Shown: piece after piece, positions 53,257 to 61,384 of the stretch
Numbering within the stretch: the stretch's first letter is position 1
Layout: the number at the start of each line of letters is the position of its first letter
Source of the DNA: SIG603 sp964370115
GTDB taxonomy: Bacteria; Bacillota; Clostridia; Oscillospirales; Acutalibacteraceae
Assembly (NCBI GenBank): GCA_964370115.1
Contig: CAYJIA010000004.1
Coordinates: forward strand, 1 to 64,000
Direction of reading: 5' to 3'
DNA: 64,000 bases
Program-made: the position numbers and the translations under genes
Notes under the pieces: model-generated
Told to the model about the DNA's origin: nothing
Seen by the model: only the letters and a program-made list of their open reading frames with translations
The model's database searches: none

Positions 53257-54100
53257 ATTTCATTTTATCTCTTAACACTTCTCTTAGTATCTCGTCTGTA
53301 TCATATTTAGAAGACCTAGGTTTTTGTGCTTGTGGCCTTGGTTGTTGTGGCCTTGGTTGTTGCGGCCTTGGTTGTTGCGGTCTTGGTTGTTGCGGTCTTG
53401 GTTGCTGTGGCCTTGCTTGTTGCGGTCTTGACTGCTGTGGTCTTGCTTGTTGTGGTCTTGACGTTTGTCTTTGCACAGGTTGAGCAGGGAAGTCCTCTTG
53501 AGTTTTCTTTGGTGCTGATTTTGGGTTGTAATTATAATTGTCATTGTAATTTTTTGAAATTTCAGCCCTGTTTCTAGCCTCGGCTCTACTTACTTCTTCG
53601 TACGCGACGTCCTCGGGGCTTCGTGACTTTTTTCTTCCTGTAACACACCATATAATAACCGATAGAATACCTATAGTTCCGGCAGCGATACAAGCATAAC
53701 CAAAAATTCCTATGGTCGAGTTAACTCCGCTTGTTTCATTTGTTGCGGCAACAGTTTCGACGATTTCATTTGAAGAAACGATTTCATCCTCATAATCTGC
53801 TGGTGCTTCGTCGGTTAAGTTCTCGTCATCAGATTCTTGTGTATCTGTATTTGCAGCTTCATATAATGAATCCTCTTCCAATGTATCCTCAGAATTTGAC
53901 TCGTCAGAAGTTGATTCTTCTTCATCGTACTCAGATTCAGAGCTCTCATCCTCTTCATAGTTTGAATCTGAATCCTGTGTGCTATTTTGTGTAGGTTCGT
54001 CACCTATATGTGGAGTAACAGAGGCAAATGCCGAAAAAGAAACTCCGAAAATTAACAAAGCCGAGCATAAATATGCCGTAAGTTTTTTTGTATATTTCAT
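53255..54100 (-). CDS. Type I membrane protein with acidic outer domain and cytoplasmic RPQQ repeats
   Basis: A 281-residue protein of unknown function. Signal peptide 1-26 (cleavage near AFA-SV). Residues about 30-120 are extremely acidic and Ser/Asp/Glu-rich, probably disordered and outside the cell. Membrane span about 129-153 with a basic stop (GRKKSR). The cytoplasmic tail holds eight RPQQ-A/S/P pentapeptides plus a variant ninth (215-259) and ends in a helical KYDTDEILREVLRDKMK. There is no LPXTG motif. The layout looks like an envelope sensor or scaffold, but that is inference. AGGAG lies before the start. Confidence 0.85.
   Translation of the reverse strand: MKYTKKLTAYLCSALLIFGVSFSAFASVTPHIGDEPTQNSTQDSDSNYEEDESSESEYDEEESTSDESNSEDTLEEDSLYEAANTDTQESDDENLTDEAPADYEDEIVSSNEIVETVAATNETSGVNSTIGIFGYACIAAGTIGILSVIIWCVTGRKKSRSPEDVAYEEVSRAEARNRAEISKNYNDNYNYNPKSAPKKTQEDFPAQPVQRQTSRPQQARPQQSRPQQARPQQPRPQQPRPQQPRPQQPRPQQPRPQAQKPRSSKYDTDEILREVLRDKMK
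53324..53458 (-). repeat. 15-bp coding tandem repeat (RPQQ-x)
   Basis: About nine consecutive 15-bp units encode the RPQQP/A/S pentapeptides. The central five (all RPQQP) are nearly identical at DNA level, which suggests recent slippage; copy number may vary between strains. Confidence 0.9.
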
Positions 54101-54143
54101 AAAATTCTCCTGTAATTTAAGTTGTTTTCAATCAATTAGAGTT

Positions 54144-54172
54144 ATTATATCATATATTTATATTAGTGGCAA
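54144..54172 (-). promoter_or_regulatory. Promoter of the RPQQ-repeat gene
   Basis: On the minus strand: TTGCCA (54167-54172), 17-nt spacer, TATAAT (54144-54149), about 43 nt before the ATG. Confidence 0.65.
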
Positions 54173-54180
54173 GTTCAATT

Positions 54181-55158
54181 TTAAATAGAGGTGATATTTT
54201 CTAGAAATCGTTTTCTGCCTAATTTTTGCAAATATTCTATCTTTCTCTTTTCAAAAAAGTCTTCCGAGTCACCACGCTCAAAATACCAAAGGCAATCTAT
54301 TAATACGGTAAGAGATAAAACATCATATATATGACTCAGTTCAAGACTTGATATAGGGTTAATCTCACAGTAAGTTTTTAATACATTTCTCGACTTTTCA
54401 AAGTCAAAGACATCGCTATCTTTAGAAAAATTCATCCAATTGTGCCACTCAAAGCCGTTTTTTCCAAATGGATCCATTAGGCACACTAAGTCGAATATTG
54501 TATAAGTATAGTTTGCGTCATCAAAATCTATAAGTGCGTTAAACTTTCCATCTTTATAAAGAATGTTGCTAAAATGAAAGTCGCCGTGGCATACTGATTT
54601 AGATAGATTTTCAGGAAACTGCAACTTGTTAAGTTCACTTAAGTACCATTCAAGTTTTTTGTAGGCGTTTTCGGTATTTATTTCTTTTGCGATTTTAGTT
54701 GCGTGGGATATGCAAAAATCAGGTGAATAGTTAATTCTATATTTTTCAAAGTTACTTCTAACACCCTTTGAAGATAAATTGAATTTTGCCACTGCCTGCA
54801 CGAGTTCTTCATATTGCTTGCTGCTTGGGTTTTCCAAGTGTTCACCCTCTAAAAATTTATACACTACATAATTTTTAGAAAGTATAGATCCGATAAATTC
54901 ACCATTTTTTTGAGCATAGGGCATAGGGCAAAAAAATCCGTTGTTATAAATTTTTTTTAGTATGTCAACTTCATACGAAATTGAAGGTAAATCTCTGTTT
55001 TCATAAATGCGAAGAACCGCTTTTTTATCTTTGAATGTGCAAATATAATTACTTTGAACAGAACCGTTTTCTGCCTCTTCAATAGACACAAGGCTAGCAA
55101 AGTTATAATTTTTGAAAATATCCTTTGCAATATCAAATGAGATTTTTGTTTTAACCAT
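54181..55158 (-). CDS. APH/ThrB-type kinase-fold phosphotransferase
   Basis: A 325-residue aminoglycoside-phosphotransferase-fold protein. N-lobe: YICTFKDKKAVLRIYENRDL; catalytic loop: CHGDFHFSNILY; metal motif: ALIDFDDANYTYTIFDLVCL. The overall pattern is close to type II homoserine kinases, CotS-like and choline kinase-like proteins, so substrates such as homoserine, choline or a sugar amine are possible. There is no evidence of antibiotic resistance. It lies alone, with GAGG before the start, downstream of a strong hairpin at 55197-55237. Confidence 0.88.
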   Translation of the reverse strand: MVKTKISFDIAKDIFKNYNFASLVSIEEAENGSVQSNYICTFKDKKAVLRIYENRDLPSISYEVDILKKIYNNGFFCPMPYAQKNGEFIGSILSKNYVVYKFLEGEHLENPSSKQYEELVQAVAKFNLSSKGVRSNFEKYRINYSPDFCISHATKIAKEINTENAYKKLEWYLSELNKLQFPENLSKSVCHGDFHFSNILYKDGKFNALIDFDDANYTYTIFDLVCLMDPFGKNGFEWHNWMNFSKDSDVFDFEKSRNVLKTYCEINPISSLELSHIYDVLSLTVLIDCLWYFERGDSEDFFEKRKIEYLQKLGRKRFLENITSI

Positions 55159-55196
55159 AATTTTATTCCTCTTTTTAAGTATTTTATTTAGGTAAA

Positions 55197-55237
55197 AAAA
55201 TTAGAAAACTTTTTGAAAGAAAAAGTTTTCTAATTTT
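55197..55237 (-). terminator. Long AT-rich palindrome: terminator and relative of the 164-nt repeat's end hairpin
   Basis: An 18-bp stem, 55197-55214 with 55220-55237, around GAAAG. It lies between the secreted-protein gene and the kinase gene, both on the minus strand, so it can end the upstream transcript. Its centre, from AGAAAACTTTTTGAAAG onward, is identical over about 22 nt to the terminal hairpin of the repeat at 61181-61344. Confidence 0.8.
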
Positions 55238-55253
55238 AAGTTTTTATAAAAGT

Positions 55254-56351
55254 TTAAGCTATTGACATTTGAGTAATATGTGAATGACTTTGAATTTCTC
55301 TGACAAATACTGCATCACTAAAATTACGACCGTCAAAGCTTTTTATTTTGTAAAAACACTGCTGATTTGGGTCTATGGTGTCGGTGAAAGTATAGGTGCT
55401 TCCATCGACTTCTGCAATAAGTTCAAAATTACCCGTTAAACTTTTGCTGCGATAAATAAAGTATGAGCTAGCAGTTTCTGTATAATCCCATTCTATCAAA
55501 ACTTTATTTCCTGATGATTGCGTTAAATATGCATTTTGTGGTACAGATAAATCTACTTTTACTTTTAAATAGTCCGACTCACTATAAACTGAACTGCCGT
55601 CTGTGTTAGTTTTTTTATATTCTAATTTGTAATACCAAGTTTGTCCTGCACTTACATCTGTATCTGTAAAAGCTGTTGCACTAATGTCAGAGGAATTATA
55701 AATTTTAGTGTACTGTCCGTCTGCTGCATCGGATTTTAAAATGGATATGCCTGAAACATCGGGAGATGGTTTAAACCTTAAAGTTACACCGAGGTCTGAA
55801 GTAGAGCTTGTCCACAGTGCCTTTTTTGTTTGAACATCGGTTCTAATTGTTTGTATGTAATCTGAGATTGAGTCTGGAGTTCTGTATCCACTTAAAGCAT
55901 ACCTAATTAAAAACTGTGAATCAATTATTGTAGTAAATGGATATGAAAGTTTATCAGATCCGATATATGCCTTTGCTGCAAATTCTTCTGCTAAATCTGT
56001 ACTAGAATTTAAAAAAGTTATATTTTTACCTTCGTAAACTTGTTGAAAAATTTCATATGCTTCGGGGTCGACATCTGAGGTGTCTATCGCTATAAACTCT
56101 ACATCTAAGCTAGTTACGATATCACTATTTGCAATATCATCAAGCATGAAAAAACTTTCATCAGAAGAAATATCTAAAAATAAAATTAAATAAATAGGTC
56201 CGTCTTCTTCTATATAATCAACAAGGAAGTCGGTTTCAATATCATTTGGTATTTTGATTTTTGTATCGCCCGAACTAGTGGCGGCAAAAGACGAAAATAT
56301 ACATAATAAAGTCATCAAAAAAACAAAGATTATGCGCTTGAAAATCCTCAT
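55254..56351 (-). CDS. Secreted protein: thioredoxin-like domain plus two FnIII domains
   Basis: A 365-residue exported protein. Signal peptide about 1-23 (FLMTLLCIFSSFA). Residues about 35-175 look like a thioredoxin fold (IYLILFLDISSDESFF, VEFIAIDTSDVD, YPFTTIIDSQFLIRYALSGYRTPDSI), but the CxxC redox pair is absent, so disulfide chemistry is unlikely. Two fibronectin type III domains follow (about 180-265 and 270-352), each with a WYYKL or CFYKIKSF strand. No sortase signal or membrane anchor is seen, so it is probably released or wall-bound by its domains. Function unknown. Confidence 0.82.
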   Translation of the reverse strand: MRIFKRIIFVFLMTLLCIFSSFAATSSGDTKIKIPNDIETDFLVDYIEEDGPIYLILFLDISSDESFFMLDDIANSDIVTSLDVEFIAIDTSDVDPEAYEIFQQVYEGKNITFLNSSTDLAEEFAAKAYIGSDKLSYPFTTIIDSQFLIRYALSGYRTPDSISDYIQTIRTDVQTKKALWTSSTSDLGVTLRFKPSPDVSGISILKSDAADGQYTKIYNSSDISATAFTDTDVSAGQTWYYKLEYKKTNTDGSSVYSESDYLKVKVDLSVPQNAYLTQSSGNKVLIEWDYTETASSYFIYRSKSLTGNFELIAEVDGSTYTFTDTIDPNQQCFYKIKSFDGRNFSDAVFVREIQSHSHITQMSIA

Positions 56352-56386
56352 GTGAGCATCCTTTCAAAATTGTAATTATTTTACCT

Positions 56387-56415
56387 GTAATATTGTAACA
56401 TATTTTATATGTCAA
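56387..56415 (-). promoter_or_regulatory. Promoter of the secreted thioredoxin-like/FnIII gene
   Basis: On the minus strand: TTGACA (56410-56415), 17-nt spacer, TATTAC (56387-56392), 36 nt before the ATG. It is divergent from the sortase promoter. Confidence 0.65.
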
Positions 56416-56547
56416 CACAAGATATAAATGGTGCTAATTTTAGGATAATTTAATTGTGCATTAAAATAAAAAGTAAATTAAATTTAACACAAAAATATTA
56501 AAAAATTATTACAATTTTGAAATGTAAGAATAAAACATTTACTGTGT

Positions 56548-56576
56548 TGACTTTTTATGATTAGTGTATTAAAATT
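56548..56576 (+). promoter_or_regulatory. Promoter of the sortase-MFS-fabV run
   Basis: TTGACT (56548-56553), 17-nt spacer, TAAAAT (56571-56576). A second -10-like TATAAT at 56585-56590 has no matching -35. Confidence 0.55.
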
Positions 56577-56616
56577 ATATTCTGTATAATAGCGAATAAA
56601 TATAAGGGGAATTGAA

Positions 56617-57627
56617 ATGCCAGGAAATAGATTTAGAAATAGTAAAGATGATAAAACTTATTCAAATAAAAAGCAAAGAACAAAACAAGACAATAATTAT
56701 AATGATGATTTTTATTTTGGAGAAAATTATTCTGTTGGAAATAGCAAAGATAGTTTTAATGAGGAAGAGTTTGTTTATAGTACCAAAAACAAGCAAAAAA
56801 AAAGCAAGAAGAAATTAGTTTTCAATATTATACTTGTTGTGTTCATCATTGCTTTTATAGTTTCGGCTTATATGATAATAAGCGAGATTTTACGAAATCA
56901 AAAAAGTGCCGAAACTTATGAAAGTATAGCACAGTTAGTACCGCAAACAGAAGATGTAGATGATCAAACTGATGGAGAAGAGTTAAATTTGGTAACACCA
57001 CGTGAAAAATACCAAGAACTAATAGATGCAAACCCAGATTTTGTAGGTTGGATGCAAATAGAAGACACTACACTAAATTACCCGATAGTACAAACAGTTA
57101 ATTCGCCTGATTACTATCTAAAGAGAAACTTTGAAAAAGAATATGACGAAAACGGTACCCCTTATGTCGAAGAAGCTTGTATTTTGGGGTATTCCGACAA
57201 TGTTCTAATTTATGGACACGATATGCTAAGCAATGCAATGTTTGGAGACTTGGACAACTATTACGACAAGTCATTTTACGATGAGCATAAATACATAAAA
57301 TTTGATACTCTAGACGAGTTTGCCACTTATGAAATAGTCACAGTTTTCCAAACTGTTGATATGCCTGACAAAGGATTTAAGTATTACTCGTATATTGATT
57401 TGAGTGATGAAGATACTTTTAATGAATTTGTAGCAGGATATAAGGCTATTGAAGAGTACGACACGGGCGTGGATTTAGAGTTTGGAGACGATATCATAAC
57501 TCTTTCTACCTGTGAAAACACAATTACTAATGGCAGATTTGTAGTTGTCGCAAAAAAAATTAGTTCATCGCCTACACAGCATTTAGTTGAGAATATAGAG
57601 ACAGAAAATAACGAGGTTGCAGAATAA
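56617..57627 (+). CDS. srtB: Class B sortase
   Basis: Membrane-anchored transpeptidase that links proteins with a sorting signal to the cell wall. The 336 residues begin with an unusually long charged cytoplasmic tail (1-66, Asn/Lys/Asp-rich), then a span at 67-88 and the sortase barrel (about 125-312). The catalytic triad is H201 (IYGHDM), C299 (TLSTCEN) and R307 (GRFVVV). Sequence and length fit class B rather than A or D. No LPXTG or NPQTN substrate gene is in the window. Its stop shares one base with the start of the next MFS gene. Confidence 0.94.
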   Translation: MPGNRFRNSKDDKTYSNKKQRTKQDNNYNDDFYFGENYSVGNSKDSFNEEEFVYSTKNKQKKSKKKLVFNIILVVFIIAFIVSAYMIISEILRNQKSAETYESIAQLVPQTEDVDDQTDGEELNLVTPREKYQELIDANPDFVGWMQIEDTTLNYPIVQTVNSPDYYLKRNFEKEYDENGTPYVEEACILGYSDNVLIYGHDMLSNAMFGDLDNYYDKSFYDEHKYIKFDTLDEFATYEIVTVFQTVDMPDKGFKYYSYIDLSDEDTFNEFVAGYKAIEEYDTGVDLEFGDDIITLSTCENTITNGRFVVVAKKISSSPTQHLVENIETENNEVAE

Positions 57628-58883
57628 TGAAAAAGAACCCTATGGTAAATTACATAGTTAATCTTAAGGGTAACCCCAAAATTTGTATATTAACAGAGCC
57701 TTTATGGTTTATTCCATTTAGTCTTTATGCTCCGTTTATTACCGTGTTTATGAATAGCTTGGGCGTAGATGATTTGCAAATTGGACTTATAACTTCTATT
57801 GGAATGATAGTACAGGTATTCGCTTCTTTTTTTGGCGGAGTTTTTACCGATAAATTCGGCAGACGTCTCACAACATTTATCGCCGACCTCATTTCTTGGT
57901 CGACACCTTGTCTTGTATGGGCATTTGCTCAAAACTTCTGGTGGTTTTTGGCGGCGGCAATCTTAAACAGCGTTTGGCAAGTGTCAAATATAAGCTGGGG
58001 TGCACTTTTAGTAGAGGATAGCAAACCCGACGACTTGGTTTATGCCTATTCTTGGATAAACATAGCCTCGGTTTTATCCGTTTTTGTGGCACCTATTTCG
58101 TTTATTCTTATGGATAATTTTGATCCGGTGCTAATTGTAAGGATTTTATACTTATTCTCATTTGTTTCAATGACAATTAAATTCTTGCTTTTATTTATTA
58201 AAGGCAATGAAACAGAGCAAGGCAGAATTAGGATGCAAGAGACAAAAGACATTCCTGTTGCGAAACTCATAGCGGGGTATAAAGATGTATTCTTAAGCGT
58301 GGTAAAGTCTAGAGAAATGCGCTTTGCACTTTTTGTAATGCTTGTCACAAATGTAACAAAATCGGCGACAGATTTATTTTATGGACTTTATGTAACACAA
58401 GAGCTAATGCTTCCCACAAGCTCGCTTGCTATTTTTCAAATGATAACGGCAGGCTCTATGCTTTTACTTATGTTTACAGTGCAAGGTAAACTTAATAAAA
58501 AAGCGTATAGAATTATTATGCCTATAGGCTATGGATTGTTTATTGCAAACAACTTACTTCTTATTTTAGCACCTGTAAACAGGCCAGAGTTTTTGGTGAT
58601 TTACGCAATTATCAGTGCAGTTTGTACGGCCTTTATTGCACCGAGAAAAGACTCGCTTAGCGCTAGATTTGTGGACAAAAAGGAGAGAGCTAGAGTTAGT
58701 GCGATACTTTATATGCTAATGATAGGCATAACATCGCCTTTTGGCGTGTTTATAGGTTGGTTGTCGTCTATTGATCGCAGCTTGCCATTTATATTAAATA
58801 TTGTAATTTTTGCCACGGCATTTATTGCGGTATGTTTTTCAAAATCAGTAAGAAAACTAGACAAAGAAGCAGAAAATAATTAA
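57627..58883 (+). CDS. MFS transporter
   Basis: A 418-residue, 12-span major-facilitator protein. The loop between spans 2 and 3 has a good motif A (GGVFTDKFGRRLTT), and the equivalent loop in the second half is APRKDSLSARFVDKKERARVS. The type resembles general efflux or sugar carriers in Firmicutes; the substrate is unknown. It overlaps srtB by one base (TAATG), indicating translational coupling, but a functional link to the sortase is not evident. Confidence 0.88.
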   Translation: MKKNPMVNYIVNLKGNPKICILTEPLWFIPFSLYAPFITVFMNSLGVDDLQIGLITSIGMIVQVFASFFGGVFTDKFGRRLTTFIADLISWSTPCLVWAFAQNFWWFLAAAILNSVWQVSNISWGALLVEDSKPDDLVYAYSWINIASVLSVFVAPISFILMDNFDPVLIVRILYLFSFVSMTIKFLLLFIKGNETEQGRIRMQETKDIPVAKLIAGYKDVFLSVVKSREMRFALFVMLVTNVTKSATDLFYGLYVTQELMLPTSSLAIFQMITAGSMLLLMFTVQGKLNKKAYRIIMPIGYGLFIANNLLLILAPVNRPEFLVIYAIISAVCTAFIAPRKDSLSARFVDKKERARVSAILYMLMIGITSPFGVFIGWLSSIDRSLPFILNIVIFATAFIAVCFSKSVRKLDKEAENN

Positions 58884-58894
58884 AGGGGAATATT

Positions 58895-60058
58895 ATGATA
58901 ATTAAACAGAAAAAAAGAGGTTTTATTTGTACTACCTCTCATCCTATCGGATGTCAAAAAAATGTGCAAAATCAAATTGAATACGTAAAAATTTCAGGTA
59001 AAATCGACAGCGCTAAAAAAGTTTTAGTTTTAGGTTGTTCAACGGGCTATGGACTTGCCTCGAGGATTTCACTTGCATTTGGAAGTGATGCAATGACCTT
59101 GGGTGTATCTTTTGAAAAAGAGCCAACAGAAAAACGCACAGGCACAGCTGGTTGGTACAATAATAGAGCGTTTGAAATTGAGGCGCAAAAAGCAGGTATT
59201 TATGCAAAAACATTAAATGCAGACGCTTTTTCAAAGAAAACAAGAGACGAAGTAGCCGAGATTATCGCAAAAGATTTTGGTAAAATTGATATGATAGTCT
59301 ACAGTCTTGCATCGCCTAAAAGAGTGACAGATGAGGGAGAGAGCTTTAAGTCTGTTATAAAACCTATAGGCACAGCGTTTAATAATAAATCTATAGATCT
59401 TGACTCAAACAAAATTATCGATGCAAGTTTTGAGCCTGCAAGCGAAGATGAAGTCATGCAAACGGTAAAAGTTATGGGTGGCGAAGACTGGAAACTTTGG
59501 GTTGAGGATTTAAAAGAAAAAGATTTATTGGCAGATAACTTTGTTACTATGGCGTATTCTTACTTAGGGCCAGAAGTTACTCATCCAATATACCTAAATG
59601 GCACAATAGGCCAAGCTAAAAAACACCTTAAAGAAACTGCGGATAATTTAAACGAAAGCCTAAAAGACATAAGCGGCAAAAGTTTTGTTGCGGTAAATAA
59701 AGCGCTTGTAACACAAGCTAGTAGCGCAATACCTGTAGTTCCTCTATATATTTCAATCCTTTATAAAGTTATGAAAGAAAAAGGACTGCACGAACACTGC
59801 ATAGAGCAAATGTATAGGCTGTTTAAAGGCTACGGCAAAAACGAGGTCGAGATTGATGCAGACGGATATGTGAGAATGGACGACTATGAAATGCGTGAGG
59901 ACGTACAAAAAGAAGTTATGAACGCATGGGAAATCATAAGTGATGACAACATAGCAAATTTAACAGATTTAGACGGTTTCCATAGTGATTTTGACGGGCT
60001 TTTTGGTTTTGGAATTGACGGCGTAAATTATGATGAGGATATTTCGCCAATTTTATAA
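58895..60058 (+). CDS. fabV: FabV-type trans-2-enoyl-CoA/ACP reductase (NADH)
   Basis: A 387-residue reductase that saturates trans-2-enoyl thioesters. Members of this family serve either fatty-acid synthesis (FabV) or crotonyl-CoA reduction (Ter). The NADH site is VLGCSTGYGLASRI (46-59). The active site is the FabV-type Y-x8-K: Y233 and K242 in PIYLNGTIGQAKKHL. The N-terminal KKRGFICTTSHPIGCQKNV and GTAGWYNN are family hallmarks. GGGG precedes the start, 12 nt after the MFS gene. Whether it works on ACP or CoA esters cannot be told; no other fab genes are near. Confidence 0.95.
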   Translation: MIIKQKKRGFICTTSHPIGCQKNVQNQIEYVKISGKIDSAKKVLVLGCSTGYGLASRISLAFGSDAMTLGVSFEKEPTEKRTGTAGWYNNRAFEIEAQKAGIYAKTLNADAFSKKTRDEVAEIIAKDFGKIDMIVYSLASPKRVTDEGESFKSVIKPIGTAFNNKSIDLDSNKIIDASFEPASEDEVMQTVKVMGGEDWKLWVEDLKEKDLLADNFVTMAYSYLGPEVTHPIYLNGTIGQAKKHLKETADNLNESLKDISGKSFVAVNKALVTQASSAIPVVPLYISILYKVMKEKGLHEHCIEQMYRLFKGYGKNEVEIDADGYVRMDDYEMREDVQKEVMNAWEIISDDNIANLTDLDGFHSDFDGLFGFGIDGVNYDEDISPIL

Positions 60059-60086
60059 TATGTTTATACGATTTTTTAAGTTTTAA

Positions 60087-60115
60087 TTGACAATAATAAT
60101 TTGTCGTGATATCAT
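60087..60115 (+). promoter_or_regulatory. Promoter of the isomerase-like gene
   Basis: TTGACA (60087-60092), 17-nt spacer, TATCAT (60110-60115), 40 nt before the ATG. Confidence 0.7.
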
Positions 60116-60154
60116 TTTTATGTAATAATTACATAATTAAAAGGGAGAGTTACT

Positions 60155-61072
60155 ATGAAAGAAATTAAAATTGGTACTTGTGTGCCGGGTAGATTTAGTT
60201 TAGATTGGGCTCCACATCTTGTAAAGGCAGGATTTGAAGCGATTTCACCAAACTTCCACATGGAGCTAGGCGGAATAGATTTAGCTGAATATGCAAAAAA
60301 AATGAATGACATCGTAGGCGATAAAGCTATTATACCTACTTTTGGACTATTTTGTAATCCACTACAAAACGAAAGCCACCTAGCAGAGCTTAAAACTGTT
60401 ATAGATTCAGCTCACCTATTTGGCACAGATAAAGTTTGTACTTTTGCAGGCGCACTTGAGGGCGAGTCAGTTGAGGCTGCTATGCCAAGATTTAAAGAAG
60501 TGTTTACAGAGCTTACAAAATATGCTGCCGATAAAGGCGTTACAATTTTATTTGAAAACTGCCCAATGAACGGCACATGGAATAAAGCTACTTGCAACAT
60601 CGCATTTAACCCAAAAGCATGGGAAATGATGTTTAACGAAGTTCCAGCTGAGAACATGGGTCTTGAGTGGGAACCAGCTCACCAAATGGGACAACTTATC
60701 GATCCTATCCCAAATCTTAAAGAGTGGATACACAAAATCAAACACGTTCATGGTAAAGACGCTACTATCGAGTGGGATCAAATTAAGAAATTCGGTATCG
60801 TAGGACACAGAAACTTCGTACACATGAGAACACCTGGCTTTGGTGATACAGACTGGAGAGAAGTATTCTTCACTCTATATCAAAACGGCTACGAAGGTAC
60901 AGTTTGTGTTGAGGGTTACCATGATCCAATATACGGCAAAGATTGGGAGATGACAGGTCAACTTCACGCTCTAGAATATCTAAGATGGGCAAGAGGTGGA
61001 AACCACACACCAAACCCATGGCCAAAAGTAGAAATGGGACCACCACCAGAGAAAAAAGACGAGAATAAATAA
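60155..61072 (+). CDS. Sugar-phosphate isomerase/epimerase-like TIM-barrel protein
   Basis: A 305-residue cytoplasmic protein of the xylose-isomerase-like (AP-endonuclease-2) superfamily. Candidate metal ligands: E148 region (ILFENCPMNG), the GLEWEPAH segment, HVHGKDATIEWD and CVEGYHDP near the end. The C-terminus is proline-rich (NPWPKVEMGPPPEKKDENK). It belongs to the same superfamily as the N-terminal half of the 20632-23154 fusion, but the sequences are not close. The codon pattern and strong promoter suggest good expression. The reaction is unknown; ketose or inositol-derivative epimerisation or dehydration are typical for the family. Confidence 0.87.
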   Translation: MKEIKIGTCVPGRFSLDWAPHLVKAGFEAISPNFHMELGGIDLAEYAKKMNDIVGDKAIIPTFGLFCNPLQNESHLAELKTVIDSAHLFGTDKVCTFAGALEGESVEAAMPRFKEVFTELTKYAADKGVTILFENCPMNGTWNKATCNIAFNPKAWEMMFNEVPAENMGLEWEPAHQMGQLIDPIPNLKEWIHKIKHVHGKDATIEWDQIKKFGIVGHRNFVHMRTPGFGDTDWREVFFTLYQNGYEGTVCVEGYHDPIYGKDWEMTGQLHALEYLRWARGGNHTPNPWPKVEMGPPPEKKDENK

Positions 61073-61093
61073 TTTTCATTTTGGGGAATTTAT

Positions 61094-61132
61094 GCGGATA
61101 ACTGAGTAACGCTTGGTTGTCCGCTTTTCTTT
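61094..61132 (+). terminator. Terminator after the isomerase-like gene
   Basis: GCGGATAAC (61094-61102) pairs with GTTGTCCGC (61116-61124), nine pairs with one G-U, followed by TTTTCTTT. Confidence 0.85.
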
Positions 61133-61178
61133 AAGTGAAGAGTGAAGAGTTGTGGTGAAAATCCTGCGGATTTTTTTT
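61133..61178 (+). repeat. Short dispersed repeat, copy 2 (GTGAAGA units plus TTGTGGTGAAAATCC core)
   Basis: Two 7-nt GTGAAGA units lead into GTTGTGGTGAAAATCC, then TGC and GGATTTT with a T run, so its end is itself a small terminator-like hairpin (AAAATCC-TGC-GGATTTT). It is the same family as 42133-42188 and directly abuts the 164-nt structured repeat. Confidence 0.75.
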
Positions 61179-61180
61179 GA

Positions 61181-61344
61181 TTAAAAGTTTTGCTAAATTT
61201 TTTTCAAAAAATTTCGGTTTCAAAAGGCAGAGCCTTTGTCGTTTTCCGCAGAAAACGAAATCTTATCCTAAGAGGCGCATTTTTGAAAGTGAATTTTGCA
61301 CAGAGTGCAAAAGAGAAAACTTTTTGAAAGAAAAAAAGTTTTTT
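61181..61344 (+). repeat. 164-nt structured repeat, copy A
   Basis: Five consecutive hairpins can be drawn: 61195-61214 (AAATTTTTT/AAAAAATTT), 61223-61237 (AAAGGC-AGA-GCCTTT), 61240-61257 (CGTTTTC-CGCA-GAAAACG), 61294-61312 (TTTTGCAC-AGA-GTGCAAAA) and 61316-61342 (AAAACTTTTT/AAAAAGTTTT). A 22-nt unpaired block (61276-61297) is identical in copy B. Copy B lies inverted at 61867-62030 and has the same length. Confidence 0.85.
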
Positions 61345-61384
61345 ATGATTTACCACAAATTAGAACAAAATAAAAAAGGTGATT

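Noticed and set aside
53324..53458. Regular direct repeats that at first sight look like a CRISPR-like array
   Set aside because: The unit is 15 bp without spacers, is in frame and encodes RPQQ-x pentapeptides of a membrane protein.
54181..55158. Homoserine kinase thrB
   Set aside because: The fold and motifs are similar, but no threonine-pathway genes are near and related APH proteins have many substrates, so no symbol was given.
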